Shown here: piece by piece, positions 22,539 through 31,765 of the stretch
How positions within the stretch are numbered: the first letter of the stretch is position 1
Layout: each line of letters opens with the position of its first letter
DNA from: Ectobacillus sp048976805
Lineage (GTDB): Bacteria; Bacillota; Bacilli; Bacillales; Bacillaceae_G
Assembly (NCBI GenBank): GCA_048976805.1
Contig: JBHGUR010000080.1
Span: 1-51,719 of the forward strand
Length of the DNA stretch: 51,719 bases
Reading direction: 5' to 3'
Notes under the pieces: generated by a model
Databases searched by the model: none
What the model saw: the letters and a program-made list of their open reading frames with translations, nothing else
What the model was told of the DNA's origin: nothing
Program-made: the position numbers and the translations under genes

Positions 22539-24410
22539 ATGTTTTTTTGGAAAAAACGCAAAAAGGAACAGAAAATAGAGCAAGATAGCAATGTTTTAGA
22601 GCAAAAGGAAACAGTGCAACAAGCACATTCGCCAGAAGAAGCAAGCGCCAGCCAAAATCAAGGCGGGGGGTGGGAACAAGCAGAGGATTTAGTACATATG
22701 AAATCCGGGAAAAACCAACAGGCAGGGGGAGGCGATAAGAAAGAGCAAGGAGCAAATATTCAACAAAAAGCTGTACAACAACAGCCTGTTCCTAACTCGG
22801 CAAAAAATGAAGAGAAACAAAAGAAGCAGAATAAGGATAATAATCGGGAAAGCGACCAATCCAAATTCGCTTTTAAAAAGCGAAAAGAAGCAGCAGACTC
22901 CGCTGCGAAGCAGGAATCCGTGCAGAAAAAACGTGTTATTTTCGGGCATAGCAATGCATTGCTAAGAGAACAAATGAAACAGGCGATGAATGACAATCCC
23001 GATCTGCAAATGAAAACGATATTTAACAATCATGAAGATATTACCCTTTTTTTTATAAAAGGTGCTGTAAATGAGCAAACGTTGAATGAGGATATATTGG
23101 AAAAAATATTGGAAACACAAGGAATATCCCTTACAAATGAGGTGTTAAAAGAGAAAATACCTATTACACGCATGCAAGTAAGCAATGTGCTAGAAGATAT
23201 TTGTGAGAGCTTGATGGATGGATGGGTATTTATACATATTAACGGTCAAGATAAAGGTGTTCTTTTTAATCTATCACAGCCGCAATATCGGAATTTATCC
23301 CAGTCTATGAATGAGGCAAATGTTTTAGGGCCAAAGTTGGAATTTACAGAATCACTTGAGACAAATTGTCAGGTATTGCGCCAGCTTATTAAAAATGAAG
23401 ATTTAATTATGGAATCTATGACTGTCGGAAAACGCGCACCGAAAGAATTGCGCATTATTTATATGAAGGGAATTGCGGAGGAAGAAAACATACAAGCATT
23501 TCGCGATAAAATTTCAATGCTAGATGTAGATGATATTTTAGATAGCTCCGTTTTAATTCAGATGATTGAGGAAAATCAATTATCTTTGTTTCCGCAGCTC
23601 ATTATGTCAGAACAGCCGCAGCGGTTTGCATATGCGATCATGAACGGGAAAGTGGGAATTTTATTAAATGGAAGTCCGATGGCTGTAATGGGCCCAGTAA
23701 CGTTTTTCAATTTTTTTGAATCAACAGAGGATCTGTATTTCCGTTGGGGTGTTAGTACATTTCTACGGATATTGCGCTTTTTTGCTATGTTTATTTCGAT
23801 TACCTTCACACCAGCTTATGTTGCAGCGCTTTCCTTTCACTATGAAATCATTCCATCTGCTTTGCTTGTTTCTATTGGGCAATCACGCTCTAATGTGCCA
23901 TTTCCGCCGGTAATGGAGGCTTTTCTTTTAGAAGGGTTAATTGAATTGCTTAGGGAGGCGGGGGCGCGCTTGCCTACAAAAGTAGGGCAAACAATCGGCA
24001 TTGTAGGCGGGATTGTAATTGGGCAGGCAGCGGTTCAAGCGGGGTTTACGAGCAATATTTTAATTATTGTTGTTGCTTTAAGCGCACTTGCATCTTTTAC
24101 TGCGCCAAACTACGAAATGGGTACAGTCATTCGAGTGCTTCGTTTTCCACTCATTATTCTCGCAGGGATGGCAGGGGGGATTGGAATGATGTTTGGGCTT
24201 TGCTTTATACTCATCCATTTATTAAAAGTAACAAGCTTAAACAGGCCATATTTGGCTCCGTTGTATCCATTTCATTTAAAGGATTTTGGACAAAACATTA
24301 TTCGGCTTCCGCATCGGTATGTGCGTACCCGGTCTAGCTATAATGAACCCGAAGATTCTAAAAAACGGAACGTGGCAGGAAAAAAGAAGAAAAAAGATAT
24401 AGATGAGTAG
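22539..24410 (+). CDS. Spore germination protein, GerAA family, long N-terminal extension
   Basis: 623 residues. Residues 1-135 are a Gln/Lys/Glu-rich, low-complexity hydrophilic extension (for example KKEQGANIQQKAVQQQPVPN). The GerA soluble domain follows (RVIFGHSNALLREQM onward). The GerA signature LSLFPQLIMSEQPQRFAYAI and LLNGSPMAVMGPVTFFNFF lead into about five helices. A basic tail (RNVAGKKKKKDIDE) ends the protein. Similar Q-rich extensions are known in some Bacillus cereus GerA homologues. GAGGA precedes the ATG by about 8 bases. First gene of an A-B-C operon. Confidence 0.93.
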   Translation: MFFWKKRKKEQKIEQDSNVLEQKETVQQAHSPEEASASQNQGGGWEQAEDLVHMKSGKNQQAGGGDKKEQGANIQQKAVQQQPVPNSAKNEEKQKKQNKDNNRESDQSKFAFKKRKEAADSAAKQESVQKKRVIFGHSNALLREQMKQAMNDNPDLQMKTIFNNHEDITLFFIKGAVNEQTLNEDILEKILETQGISLTNEVLKEKIPITRMQVSNVLEDICESLMDGWVFIHINGQDKGVLFNLSQPQYRNLSQSMNEANVLGPKLEFTESLETNCQVLRQLIKNEDLIMESMTVGKRAPKELRIIYMKGIAEEENIQAFRDKISMLDVDDILDSSVLIQMIEENQLSLFPQLIMSEQPQRFAYAIMNGKVGILLNGSPMAVMGPVTFFNFFESTEDLYFRWGVSTFLRILRFFAMFISITFTPAYVAALSFHYEIIPSALLVSIGQSRSNVPFPPVMEAFLLEGLIELLREAGARLPTKVGQTIGIVGGIVIGQAAVQAGFTSNILIIVVALSALASFTAPNYEMGTVIRVLRFPLIILAGMAGGIGMMFGLCFILIHLLKVTSLNRPYLAPLYPFHLKDFGQNIIRLPHRYVRTRSSYNEPEDSKKRNVAGKKKKKDIDE

Positions 24411-24417
24411 GTGTTAT

Positions 24418-25527
24418 ATGGAACAGATGCAAGCAGTCCCAAAACATATCATGTTTCCGAGCGCAATGCTCATTTTTATCATTAATTCTATGCAGATTGG
24501 TGTAGGGATAACGGCTTTTTCCCGGTTTGTTTATAAATATGCCAAGCAAGATTCATGGCTTGCCGTTCTGGTTGCCGGTATCGTGGCGCACATTGTAATA
24601 TTTTGCATCTATTTGACTTTAAGACGATATAAAGAGAAAGATTTGTTTGATATCCACACTCATTTATTTGGAAAATGGCTTGGAAATGCCTTAAGCATAT
24701 TGTATATCGGCTATTTATTTGGCTACAGTATTACCTATATTATTAACTTGTTTGCCTTTACACGGGAATATTTATTCCCTGATATTCCGATATGGATAAT
24801 TGCGCTTTTATTGTTGGTGCTTGCTGTGTATGCAGTTTATGGTGGTATTCGTGTTCTTGTTGGAGTGTGTTTTTTGAGCGTTGTATTTACCGTATGGATT
24901 ACAATTGTTTTGCTTCAAATTTTCCAGTACTTCGATTGGCTTTCCTTTTTGCCTGTATTGGAAAATCGTTTTAGCGACATTGGTATGGGGGGATATGAAA
25001 TGTCTTTTTCGTTGACGGGTTTTGAAATTTTGTATTTTGTATACCCTTATGTCCAAGGAAAGAATAAGGCAAATGTATATGCACAAACAGGAGCCTTGCT
25101 TACAAATATGATTTATTTATTTTTTATTGTTGTGTCGATTGGTTTTTATAGTGAGAAGGGATTAAAATCAACGATATGGCCATCTTTGAACCTTTTTAAA
25201 ATCGTAAATTTTCCTTTCTTGGAACAATTTGAAGTGGTTGTTATTTCGTTAATGATGCTGATTATTCTCCCCAACTTAAGTTTGTTATTATGGGTTGTAT
25301 CAAAAGGGAGCAAGAAAATTATTGCAGTAAAGCAGAAAACAGCTTTGTTCGTTGCCAGCGTGCTCTTGTTTATCGGAGTGCAGCGGTTTAATACATTGCC
25401 GCAAATCAGTACATATACCGAATTTTTTAACTTAGTTAGCAGTATTTTTTCTTTTATCTATCCGGTCGTATTGCTCCTTTTTGCCATAGCAATAGATAAA
25501 ATTAGGAAAAAGAGGCGGCAGGCATGA
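24418..25527 (+). CDS. Spore germination permease-like protein, GerAB family
   Basis: 369 residues with about ten hydrophobic helices; it opens MEQMQAVPKHIMFPSAMLIF. It is the probable germinant-sensing subunit of the receptor. I chose the ATG at 24418 (AGGTG 5 bases upstream) over the in-frame ATG at 24403, which would overlap gerA but has a poor ribosome site. ATGA overlaps the start of gerC by 4 bases. Confidence 0.92.
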   Translation: MEQMQAVPKHIMFPSAMLIFIINSMQIGVGITAFSRFVYKYAKQDSWLAVLVAGIVAHIVIFCIYLTLRRYKEKDLFDIHTHLFGKWLGNALSILYIGYLFGYSITYIINLFAFTREYLFPDIPIWIIALLLLVLAVYAVYGGIRVLVGVCFLSVVFTVWITIVLLQIFQYFDWLSFLPVLENRFSDIGMGGYEMSFSLTGFEILYFVYPYVQGKNKANVYAQTGALLTNMIYLFFIVVSIGFYSEKGLKSTIWPSLNLFKIVNFPFLEQFEVVVISLMMLIILPNLSLLLWVVSKGSKKIIAVKQKTALFVASVLLFIGVQRFNTLPQISTYTEFFNLVSSIFSFIYPVVLLLFAIAIDKIRKKRRQA

Positions 25528-26672
25528 AGCAAAATGTTCAAATTGTATTGATTTGTGTAATAGTTTGTATATTATGTTCAGGTTGTATTATACAGTCGCG
25601 ACAATTAGAGAGCCTAGGACTTGCTACTGCGGTTGGGTTTGACGAAGGAAAAGGCGGAAAGATAAAAGGTGTAACTGTTCTGCACCATTTCGGGACGAGG
25701 CCGGAAGATGTTGCTCAGCAGCTGACAAGTACAGCCTATACGAGCAAAGGGATAGCGCGTTTTATGAACCTCGAAACAAGCGACCGGCTTGTGACTGGCC
25801 AGCAGCGGATTGCTGTATTTGGAAAAGAATTGGCAAGGGAGAGAGGGATTTCTGAATTAGTGGAAACGTTAAAACGAGACGCGGCTACTCAGACAAACAT
25901 GTATTTAGCAATTAGCAAAACAACAGCTAAGGATATTTTATACCAAGAGAAAGAGGAAGAACATTCAAAAAATATGGGAACGTACTTATATAAGATGATT
26001 CGGCAAAATATTGAAGGGGACGAACTGATTTCCCCGACTGTACAGGAGTTTCTGCGTGATTATTATCAAGTTGGCAAAGATCCGGTTTTGCCGCTGCTAG
26101 AAAAACGGCGTGATTTCGTCCTTGTCGACGGAGCTGCTCTTATGTACAAGGGAAATTATGTGAAACATATTAATGCTGCGAAGGCGTTTTATGTGAAAGC
26201 GCTGCGAAGCGGGTTTAAAGGAGGAGGACAGCTTGATGTGAAAGTTGACTTCTCGCACTTCAAAAAGTTTTATCCGAAAAAAAAACAACCTAAATATATG
26301 TATGTTAATTTACAGCATGTGGAGATGAAGCGAAAAATCAAGCTTGTACAGCAGGAAGATCCGGTTTTTGATATTGATGTGAAGGTAACAGCTAATATTA
26401 CAGCTATGACAGAGGAATTGGATCTCGGACAACCTGGTATATATGAGGCATTTGAAGCGGCAATTAATAAGGAAATGAAGCGGCAAATCGAAAAAACGAT
26501 TCAGGATTTACAAGGAGTAAAGGTAGATCCGGTCGGATTTGGCGCAATTTATGATACATCTATCCGGCATATGAAGTTAACGGAGAAAAAATGGTATAAC
26601 AAATTATATCCGAAAGCAAAATTTCAGGTCCATGTAAAAACGACGATTACCCGTTCCGGTGTTTTGAATTAG
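25524..26672 (+). CDS. Spore germination lipoprotein, Ger(x)C family
   Basis: 382 residues. Signal peptide with lipobox CSGC, mature start IIQSRQLESLGLATAVGFDE, and the GerC C-terminal region with LQGVKVDPVGFGAIYDTS. Outer-face lipoprotein of the spore inner membrane by homology. Third gene of the right ger operon; its stop codon overlaps the stop of a convergent micro-gene by 2 bases. Confidence 0.92.
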   Translation: MKQNVQIVLICVIVCILCSGCIIQSRQLESLGLATAVGFDEGKGGKIKGVTVLHHFGTRPEDVAQQLTSTAYTSKGIARFMNLETSDRLVTGQQRIAVFGKELARERGISELVETLKRDAATQTNMYLAISKTTAKDILYQEKEEEHSKNMGTYLYKMIRQNIEGDELISPTVQEFLRDYYQVGKDPVLPLLEKRRDFVLVDGAALMYKGNYVKHINAAKAFYVKALRSGFKGGGQLDVKVDFSHFKKFYPKKKQPKYMYVNLQHVEMKRKIKLVQQEDPVFDIDVKVTANITAMTEELDLGQPGIYEAFEAAINKEMKRQIEKTIQDLQGVKVDPVGFGAIYDTSIRHMKLTEKKWYNKLYPKAKFQVHVKTTITRSGVLN

Positions 26673-26761
26673 TAAAAGAGGTAGGCAATTATTAAGGCAA
26701 TGAAGGCAGCAAAGCTCATATAAAATCGCTTTTGTACATAAGCGGGCAATTTTCGGAACAT
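26669..26761 (-). CDS. 30-aa single-pass membrane micro-protein
   Basis: Begins MFRKLPAYVQKRFYM, followed by one hydrophobic helix (SFAAFIALIIAYLFY) to the end: a basic head and one membrane span. TTGGAGGGG lies 5 bases before the ATG, a very strong site. That site sits in the right arm of a hairpin (26762-26813). It lies downstream of the MBL-hydrolase gene on the same strand and converges with gerC. Unknown function; a sporulation or toxin-like micro-protein is possible. Confidence 0.55.
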   Translation of the reverse strand: MFRKLPAYVQKRFYMSFAAFIALIIAYLFY

Positions 26762-26813
26762 AAGAACCCCTCCAAGACATTTTATTATATAGGATGTTCA
26801 GGAGGGGGTTCTT
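26762..26813 (-). terminator. Hairpin between MBL gene and micro-gene, covers its ribosome site
   Basis: AAGAACCCC(C)TCC pairs with GGAGGGGTTCTT with one bulge and a 27-base AT-rich loop. The loop contains TATAAT and CATCCTA, which could form a promoter inside the hairpin. It can act as a terminator or as a translation block in read-through RNA. Confidence 0.6.
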
Positions 26814-26822
26814 GTTATACAT

Positions 26823-27788
26823 TTACAGCACTTTTTCCGTTACTTTTTTTATTGGCTTTGCCTGTTGGGACAAAAGAAATGTTTGCCCTAGAAATAGGAT
26901 ATGCAGCTGTTCTTCCGGGAGCGAAAATGCGTTCCAGTGCTCACGCAGGCGTGTGATAGCTTCTTGCGGCGTTTCATCAGCCAAGGCAAAGGTACCGTAG
27001 TGCATAGGAACGAAATGCTTGGCGTTTAAGTCTATATAAGCTTGGATAGATTCTTCTGGCGACATATGGGCTTCTTTCATAAACCATATCGGTTCATAGG
27101 CGCCGATAGGCATAAGTGCAATGTCGATATCGAAACGCCGGCCAATTTCTTTAAAGCCGCGGAAATATCCGCTATCGCCGCAAAAATATATAGTTTCATT
27201 CAGCGCCTGATTATGAATGACCCAACCGCCCCAGTGGGAAGAGTTTGTATCCAGTAACGTGCGGCGTGTCCAGTGCTGTGCTGGTACAAAATGGAATGAA
27301 ACTTCATCAATGGTGGCTTGCTCCCACCAATGATACTCTTGAACCCGGAAAAATCCTTTTTGCGTAAATAATTTTTTCAACCCCGTTGGCACTAAATATA
27401 GGGCATCGCTATTAAGCTGCCGAATGGTCGGGAAATCCAAATGATCATAATGGCTGTGCGAAATAAGGACAATGTCAATTGGCGGCAAATCTTTTAAATC
27501 GAGTCCTGGGTTTGTGAGGCGGGAAAACATTTTGATATTGGACCACACAGGGTCGGTTAGAATATTTAAGCCGTTTGTTTGAATGAAAAAGGTTGCGTGT
27601 CCAATCCATGTAATAGTTGTTTCTGCCATATTTGTTTGAAGAAATTCAATTTGTTTGACAGGCGATTGTTCTATTAAACAGGAAAAATCTTTTCTTTTTT
27701 GTTTTCGTTCTTTTCTCCAACGCATATATTCCCGAAGCGATTTTTTTGTGCTAACCTCGTCTAAATTTTTATAGCGTTTTATTTTCAT
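26823..27788 (-). CDS. MBL-fold metallo-hydrolase, NAPE-PLD-like
   Basis: 321 residues. Metal ligands are visible as HSHYDHLD (H111, H113, D115, H116), later PAQHW, CGDSGYF and the final MHYGTF. The layout fits the bacterial N-acyl-phosphatidylethanolamine phospholipase D-like branch of the UlaG/RomA group; B. subtilis has comparable hydrolases. No signal peptide; cytoplasmic. The ATG at 27788 is 9 bases after AAGGG; an earlier ATG at 27797 is too close to that site. Substrate unknown. It stands alone. Confidence 0.8.
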   Translation of the reverse strand: MKIKRYKNLDEVSTKKSLREYMRWRKERKQKRKDFSCLIEQSPVKQIEFLQTNMAETTITWIGHATFFIQTNGLNILTDPVWSNIKMFSRLTNPGLDLKDLPPIDIVLISHSHYDHLDFPTIRQLNSDALYLVPTGLKKLFTQKGFFRVQEYHWWEQATIDEVSFHFVPAQHWTRRTLLDTNSSHWGGWVIHNQALNETIYFCGDSGYFRGFKEIGRRFDIDIALMPIGAYEPIWFMKEAHMSPEESIQAYIDLNAKHFVPMHYGTFALADETPQEAITRLREHWNAFSLPEEQLHILFLGQTFLLSQQAKPIKKVTEKVL

Positions 27789-27825
27789 AAACACCATCCC
27801 TTTTCATTTTGGCTCTGTTAAGCTT

Positions 27826-27912
27826 GATTGTTGATTTTTCACTACAGGCGGACGCTTTCCTCGGGCGGAGCCGAGCCGCTTTTCCCGCTGGAGTCGCCGC
27901 CTTTCTTTCCCA
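27826..27912. repeat. Palindromic intergenic repeat, short copy C
   Basis: Same architecture as the elements at 15080 and 15291: TTGATTG ... CAATCAA flanks, GGACGCTTTCC core and GTCGCC on the right, but only the GC core remains. Present in the right half as well as the left. Confidence 0.65.
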
Positions 27913-28388
27913 ATCAACAAATGAATCCAAATCAACATTAACCTTTAACATTAATACGTTAACATATTCGCAGAAGGATGAGCAGGGATAACTCCTTGAA
28001 GAACTAAAATATCTATATATATCCAATTTATTATTTGGACATATACATCGCGCCTAAGTAGAACATACAGCAACTTATACTTGTTCCCTCTCTCTGATTT
28101 TCCGTCGCATGGGGCAGGAATAGGTTTTGACAGCTTCTATGCATAGCCGGATGCTCTCCCCTTTCAAAAGAAAGGTTTTACGTCCTTTTTCTAACTTGTA
28201 TTTATATATCTGCAGGAAATAAAGGTTGAAAACTAATAAAGCTTTTACTCTATTTCAATTGTATATAACGAATTTACTAGGAAGAAGTAAAATGAATTGA
28301 CTAAGCATGAAAAAAGTGTAAAACTACAACCAGACAATGTTTACAAATAATACGGAGCACTATAACAAACAGGAAAAGGAGTTTGGGT
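27913..28388. other. Gene-free stretch before the Sco1-like gene
   Basis: AT-rich DNA with scattered stops in all frames and no ribosome site with a coding frame. It must hold the promoter of the Sco1-like gene, which I cannot place with confidence. Confidence 0.5.
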
Positions 28389-28976
28389 ATGAAAAGATAC
28401 AGGATATGGTTAGCGGTGTTTTCAATTATAGGACTTGTTTTGGCAACAGGATGCGACGCAGGCTCTAAACTGCGCAATCCATTAAATTGGGATGTAGAAG
28501 ACTTTCAATATACAAATCAAGACGGAAAACCCTTTGGCTCCAAGAATTTAAAAGGGAAGGTGTGGGTTGCCGATTTTATTTTTACAAACTGCACAACAGT
28601 TTGTCCGCCTATGACAGCGAATTTAGCTCGCTTGCAGAAGATGGTGAAGGAGGAGAAGCTTGATGTAGAGTTTGTATCTTTTAGCGTTGATCCGACAGTG
28701 GATAATCCAGAAGCGTTAAAAGCATTTGCGGCAAAATTCACATCTGACACTAGCAATTGGCATTTCCTCACAGGATATTCACAAGAAGAAATTGAGCGTT
28801 TTGCCAAGAAAAATTTTCGTACGCTCGTAGATAAGCCTGATACAACCGACCAGGTGATGCACGGGACGAGCTTTTTCCTTGTCGATCAAAACGGAAAAGT
28901 TATGAAGAGCTATAAAGGAGTAAGCAATACACCGTATAAAGATATTATTCGCGATATTGAGAGATTGACAAAATAA
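28389..28976 (+). CDS. SCO1/SenC-family copper chaperone lipoprotein
   Basis: 195 residues. Lipobox LATGC after about 18 residues, then a thioredoxin-like fold with the Cu-binding CTTVCPPM and the distal histidine in VMHGTSFFLVD. It is the counterpart of B. subtilis YpmQ (BsSco), which inserts copper into the CuA site of cytochrome c oxidase; it acts on the outer membrane face. AAAAGGAG is 7 bases before the ATG at 28389. No oxidase genes are in the window. Confidence 0.9.
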   Translation: MKRYRIWLAVFSIIGLVLATGCDAGSKLRNPLNWDVEDFQYTNQDGKPFGSKNLKGKVWVADFIFTNCTTVCPPMTANLARLQKMVKEEKLDVEFVSFSVDPTVDNPEALKAFAAKFTSDTSNWHFLTGYSQEEIERFAKKNFRTLVDKPDTTDQVMHGTSFFLVDQNGKVMKSYKGVSNTPYKDIIRDIERLTK

Positions 28977-28979
28977 AAC

Positions 28980-29003
28980 AGGATGCCGCTTTAGCAGCAT
29001 CCT
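28980..29003. terminator. Bidirectional terminator (Sco1 / Hsp20)
   Basis: AGGATGC-c-GCT-TT-AGC-a-GCATCCT hairpin between the convergent genes, T-rich tail on the plus strand. Confidence 0.8.
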
Positions 29004-29013
29004 TAATTTTAAT

Positions 29014-29478
29014 TTATTCAATTGTTAAAATGTCATTTTTACGGGGCATTTTCGGGGCGCGGATTTCTAGCACCCCATCTTTATGAGAGGCTTTTGCCTG
29101 CTTTCTTTGAATTGGATAAGGAAGCTTAATAATTCTGGACGATTCAGATAAGGAGCGTTCTTTACGGTAATAGCTATTGCTTTCGTTTTGCTCCTCTTCT
29201 AAAATATCTTCTTTAACGGAAATGCGTAAGTATTCCCCCTGTATTTCCACAGAGATTTGATTTTTGCTTATACCGGGCAGTTCAGCTTTAATTACAAGTT
29301 CATTTCCTGTTTCGTATAAGTCAACGGGAAATGTCAGAAGGCGGTTTCCTTTTTGAAAAAAATGGTTCATTTCGGAAATGAGGCCTCTTAGCGGTGTTTG
29401 CTCAAAGAACTCGTCGATTTGTTTTAAGTAGCTTTTTAATTGAGAACGAGAAGGATATTTTTTGTTTTCATCGTTCAT
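29014..29478 (-). CDS. Small heat-shock protein, Hsp20/alpha-crystallin family
   Basis: 154 residues. The alpha-crystallin domain begins at FPVDLYETGNELVIKAELPG (about residue 50) and ends at the GVLEIRAPK signature; the hydrophilic N-terminal arm (residues 1-45) is poor in aromatics. ATP-independent holdase chaperone; spore-coat-associated relatives exist in Bacillus. GGGAGG precedes the ATG. A terminator-like hairpin lies in its leader at 29517-29546. Confidence 0.9.
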   Translation of the reverse strand: MNDENKKYPSRSQLKSYLKQIDEFFEQTPLRGLISEMNHFFQKGNRLLTFPVDLYETGNELVIKAELPGISKNQISVEIQGEYLRISVKEDILEEEQNESNSYYRKERSLSESSRIIKLPYPIQRKQAKASHKDGVLEIRAPKMPRKNDILTIE

Positions 29479-29516
29479 GTAAATACCTCCCTGATGTGAA
29501 TCTGCAATATCATATG

Positions 29517-29546
29517 AAAAATCTGCCCATTGGTGAGCAGATTTTT
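29517..29546. terminator. Hairpin between hsp20 and asnB starts
   Basis: 10-bp stem AAAAATCTGC/GCAGATTTTT with 10-base loop, placed between divergent genes, where a terminator is not expected. It may block antisense read-through or act in the hsp20 leader. Confidence 0.6.
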
Positions 29547-29664
29547 CTAATGAAAACGTTTTTTTATTACTTTCACTCGCACGTTGCTGTTTCTTGTGCT
29601 AGTATAAATAAGGTCTATATAGTAGGATAGAAAAAAGGAATTTTACAGAAAGAAGGTTAAAGAT

Positions 29665-31566
29665 ATGTGCGGCTTTGTAGGTTGTTTATGTGAGAAGCCT
29701 AAAGAACTTTCAACTGAAGAAATCCAGCAGTTTGAAAATATGAACAACATTATTTTTCATCGCGGCCCAGATGATGAAGGGTATTTCCGCGATGAATATG
29801 TACAGTTTGGATTCCGTCGCCTCAGTATTATTGATATAGAGGCAGGACATCAGCCCTTAACTTATGAAAACGATCGCTATGTGATTATTTTCAATGGTGA
29901 AATTTATAATTATGTGGAGCTCCGCGAAATGCTTTTGGAAAAAGGAGCGACATTTGCGACGCACTCGGATACAGAGGTTATCGTAGCTTTATATGCGCAT
30001 ATGAAGGAAAAGTGCGTAGATTACTTGCGCGGCATGTTTGCGTTTATGATTTGGGACCGCCAAGAGAAGCGATTGTTTGGCGCGCGTGACCATTTTGGCA
30101 TTAAGCCGTTATTTATAGCGCAGGAAGGAGAGGTAGTTTACTTTGCATCTGAAAAGAAAAGCATTCTCCAAGCGTTAAAAGATAAAGGTGTAAATCCGAC
30201 ATCTTTACAGCATTATTTTACGTATCAATATGTACCGGAACCGGAAACATTGACGGCAGACATTAATAAGGTGAAGCCTGGACACTATTTTGTGAAAGAG
30301 CTAGGTAAAAAGATTTCTTTCCACCGTTATTGGCAGCCGTATTTTAATGCATCTGGCGCTACAAAGGACGAGCATATTCAAAAGATTCGCGACGTGTTGT
30401 ACGATTCCGTAAAGGTACATATGCGAAGTGACGTTCCAGTGGGATCCTTTTTATCCGGTGGGATTGATTCTTCTATCATTGCATCTATTGCAAAAGAATT
30501 TAATCCGAATTTATTAACCTTTTCTGTCGGTTTTGAACGCGAAGGCTTTAGTGAAGTGGATGTAGCAAAAGAAACAGCGGAAAAGTTGGGAGTAAAGAAC
30601 TATAGCGTCCTTGTCACGCCGGAAGAGTTTATGAATGAATTTCCGAAAATTATGTGGCATATGGATGATCCGTTAGCCGATCCTGCTGCCGTGCCGTTGT
30701 ATTTCGTGGCAAAAGAAGCGCGCAAGCACGTAACGGTTGTTCTTTCAGGTGAAGGATCTGACGAGTTGTTCGGCGGCTATAATATTTATCGTGAACCAAG
30801 TTCTTTAAAAATGTTCTCTTATATTCCAGAGCCAGGGAAACGTATGTTAAAGGCTCTAAGCGGTGTTTTGCAAGAAGGAGTAAAAGGAAAAAGTTTCCTT
30901 GAGCGCGGTTGTACGCCAATTGAGCAGCGCTATTATGGCAATGCGAAAATTTTCACAGAATCAGAAAAAGCAAAATTAATGAAGCATTACAACGATTCTG
31001 TCAACTACATGGACATTACGAAGCCATTGTATAATGAAATTCATTCATATGATGATGTAAGCAAAATGCAATATATCGACATGTTTACATGGCTTCGCGG
31101 CGATATTTTAGTAAAAGCGGATAAAATGACGATGGCGCATTCATTAGAGCTTCGCGTTCCATTTTTGGATAAAGAAGTATTTGATGTTGCTTCCAAAATA
31201 CCGACAGAGCTGAAAATTGCAAATGGTACAACAAAAGCAATTTTGCGGGAAGCTGTAAAAGGAATTGTTCCAGATCATGTGTTAGACCGCAAGAAGCTGG
31301 GCTTCCCGGTTCCAATTCGCCACTGGCTGAAAAACGAAATGCATGACTGGGCAGTTAACATTATTAAGGAAAGCGAAACGGAGTCTTTAATCGACAAGAA
31401 AGTTGTATTGGACCTGTTAGAGGCGCATTGCGCTGGAAAAGGAGATTACAGCCGTAAGATTTGGACGGTTCTGTCGTTTATGGTATGGCACCAAATTTAT
31501 CTTGAAAACAAATACGATACAAATGAATTTCATGAAATGACAAAAGCTGCTTATATGAATGTGTGA
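29665..31566 (+). CDS. asnB: Glutamine-hydrolysing asparagine synthetase
   Basis: 633 residues, the length of B. subtilis AsnB. Met is followed by the catalytic Cys2 (MCGFVGC) of the class II glutaminase domain, with NGEIYNY and SGGIDSS (the ATP-binding PP-loop of the synthetase half) and GEGSDELFGGY. It forms asparagine from aspartate, glutamine and ATP. B. subtilis AsnB is implicated in peptidoglycan amidation, so an amidotransferase role on a wall precursor is possible. AGAAGG lies 7-8 bases before the ATG. Monocistronic, with a strong terminator. Confidence 0.95.
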   Translation: MCGFVGCLCEKPKELSTEEIQQFENMNNIIFHRGPDDEGYFRDEYVQFGFRRLSIIDIEAGHQPLTYENDRYVIIFNGEIYNYVELREMLLEKGATFATHSDTEVIVALYAHMKEKCVDYLRGMFAFMIWDRQEKRLFGARDHFGIKPLFIAQEGEVVYFASEKKSILQALKDKGVNPTSLQHYFTYQYVPEPETLTADINKVKPGHYFVKELGKKISFHRYWQPYFNASGATKDEHIQKIRDVLYDSVKVHMRSDVPVGSFLSGGIDSSIIASIAKEFNPNLLTFSVGFEREGFSEVDVAKETAEKLGVKNYSVLVTPEEFMNEFPKIMWHMDDPLADPAAVPLYFVAKEARKHVTVVLSGEGSDELFGGYNIYREPSSLKMFSYIPEPGKRMLKALSGVLQEGVKGKSFLERGCTPIEQRYYGNAKIFTESEKAKLMKHYNDSVNYMDITKPLYNEIHSYDDVSKMQYIDMFTWLRGDILVKADKMTMAHSLELRVPFLDKEVFDVASKIPTELKIANGTTKAILREAVKGIVPDHVLDRKKLGFPVPIRHWLKNEMHDWAVNIIKESETESLIDKKVVLDLLEAHCAGKGDYSRKIWTVLSFMVWHQIYLENKYDTNEFHEMTKAAYMNV

Positions 31567-31630
31567 TGGGAATTGCTAGGGCTTTACAGCCGAAAAGTTT
31601 ATTTCACGAAAACAGGCTATATAGCAAACA

Positions 31631-31670
31631 AACACCCCCTTCTTGCTGCTGCAAGAGGGGGGTGTTTTAA
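31631..31670 (+). terminator. asnB terminator
   Basis: 16-bp stem AACACCCCC.../...GGGGGTGTT with TGCT loop and T-rich tail. Confidence 0.9.
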
Positions 31671-31765
31671 ATAGAATTTCGGCAAATTTTGTACAAGGCT
31701 CATAAATATTTGTCTTGCTTTATACATTTATATTAACATGGTAAGAAAAAAGCTTGGAGGAAATA

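Noticed and set aside
29551..29564. cre-like word TGAAAACGTTTTTT before asnB
   Set aside because: The right half departs from the CcpA consensus (no C in the penultimate position), so it may be chance in T-rich DNA.
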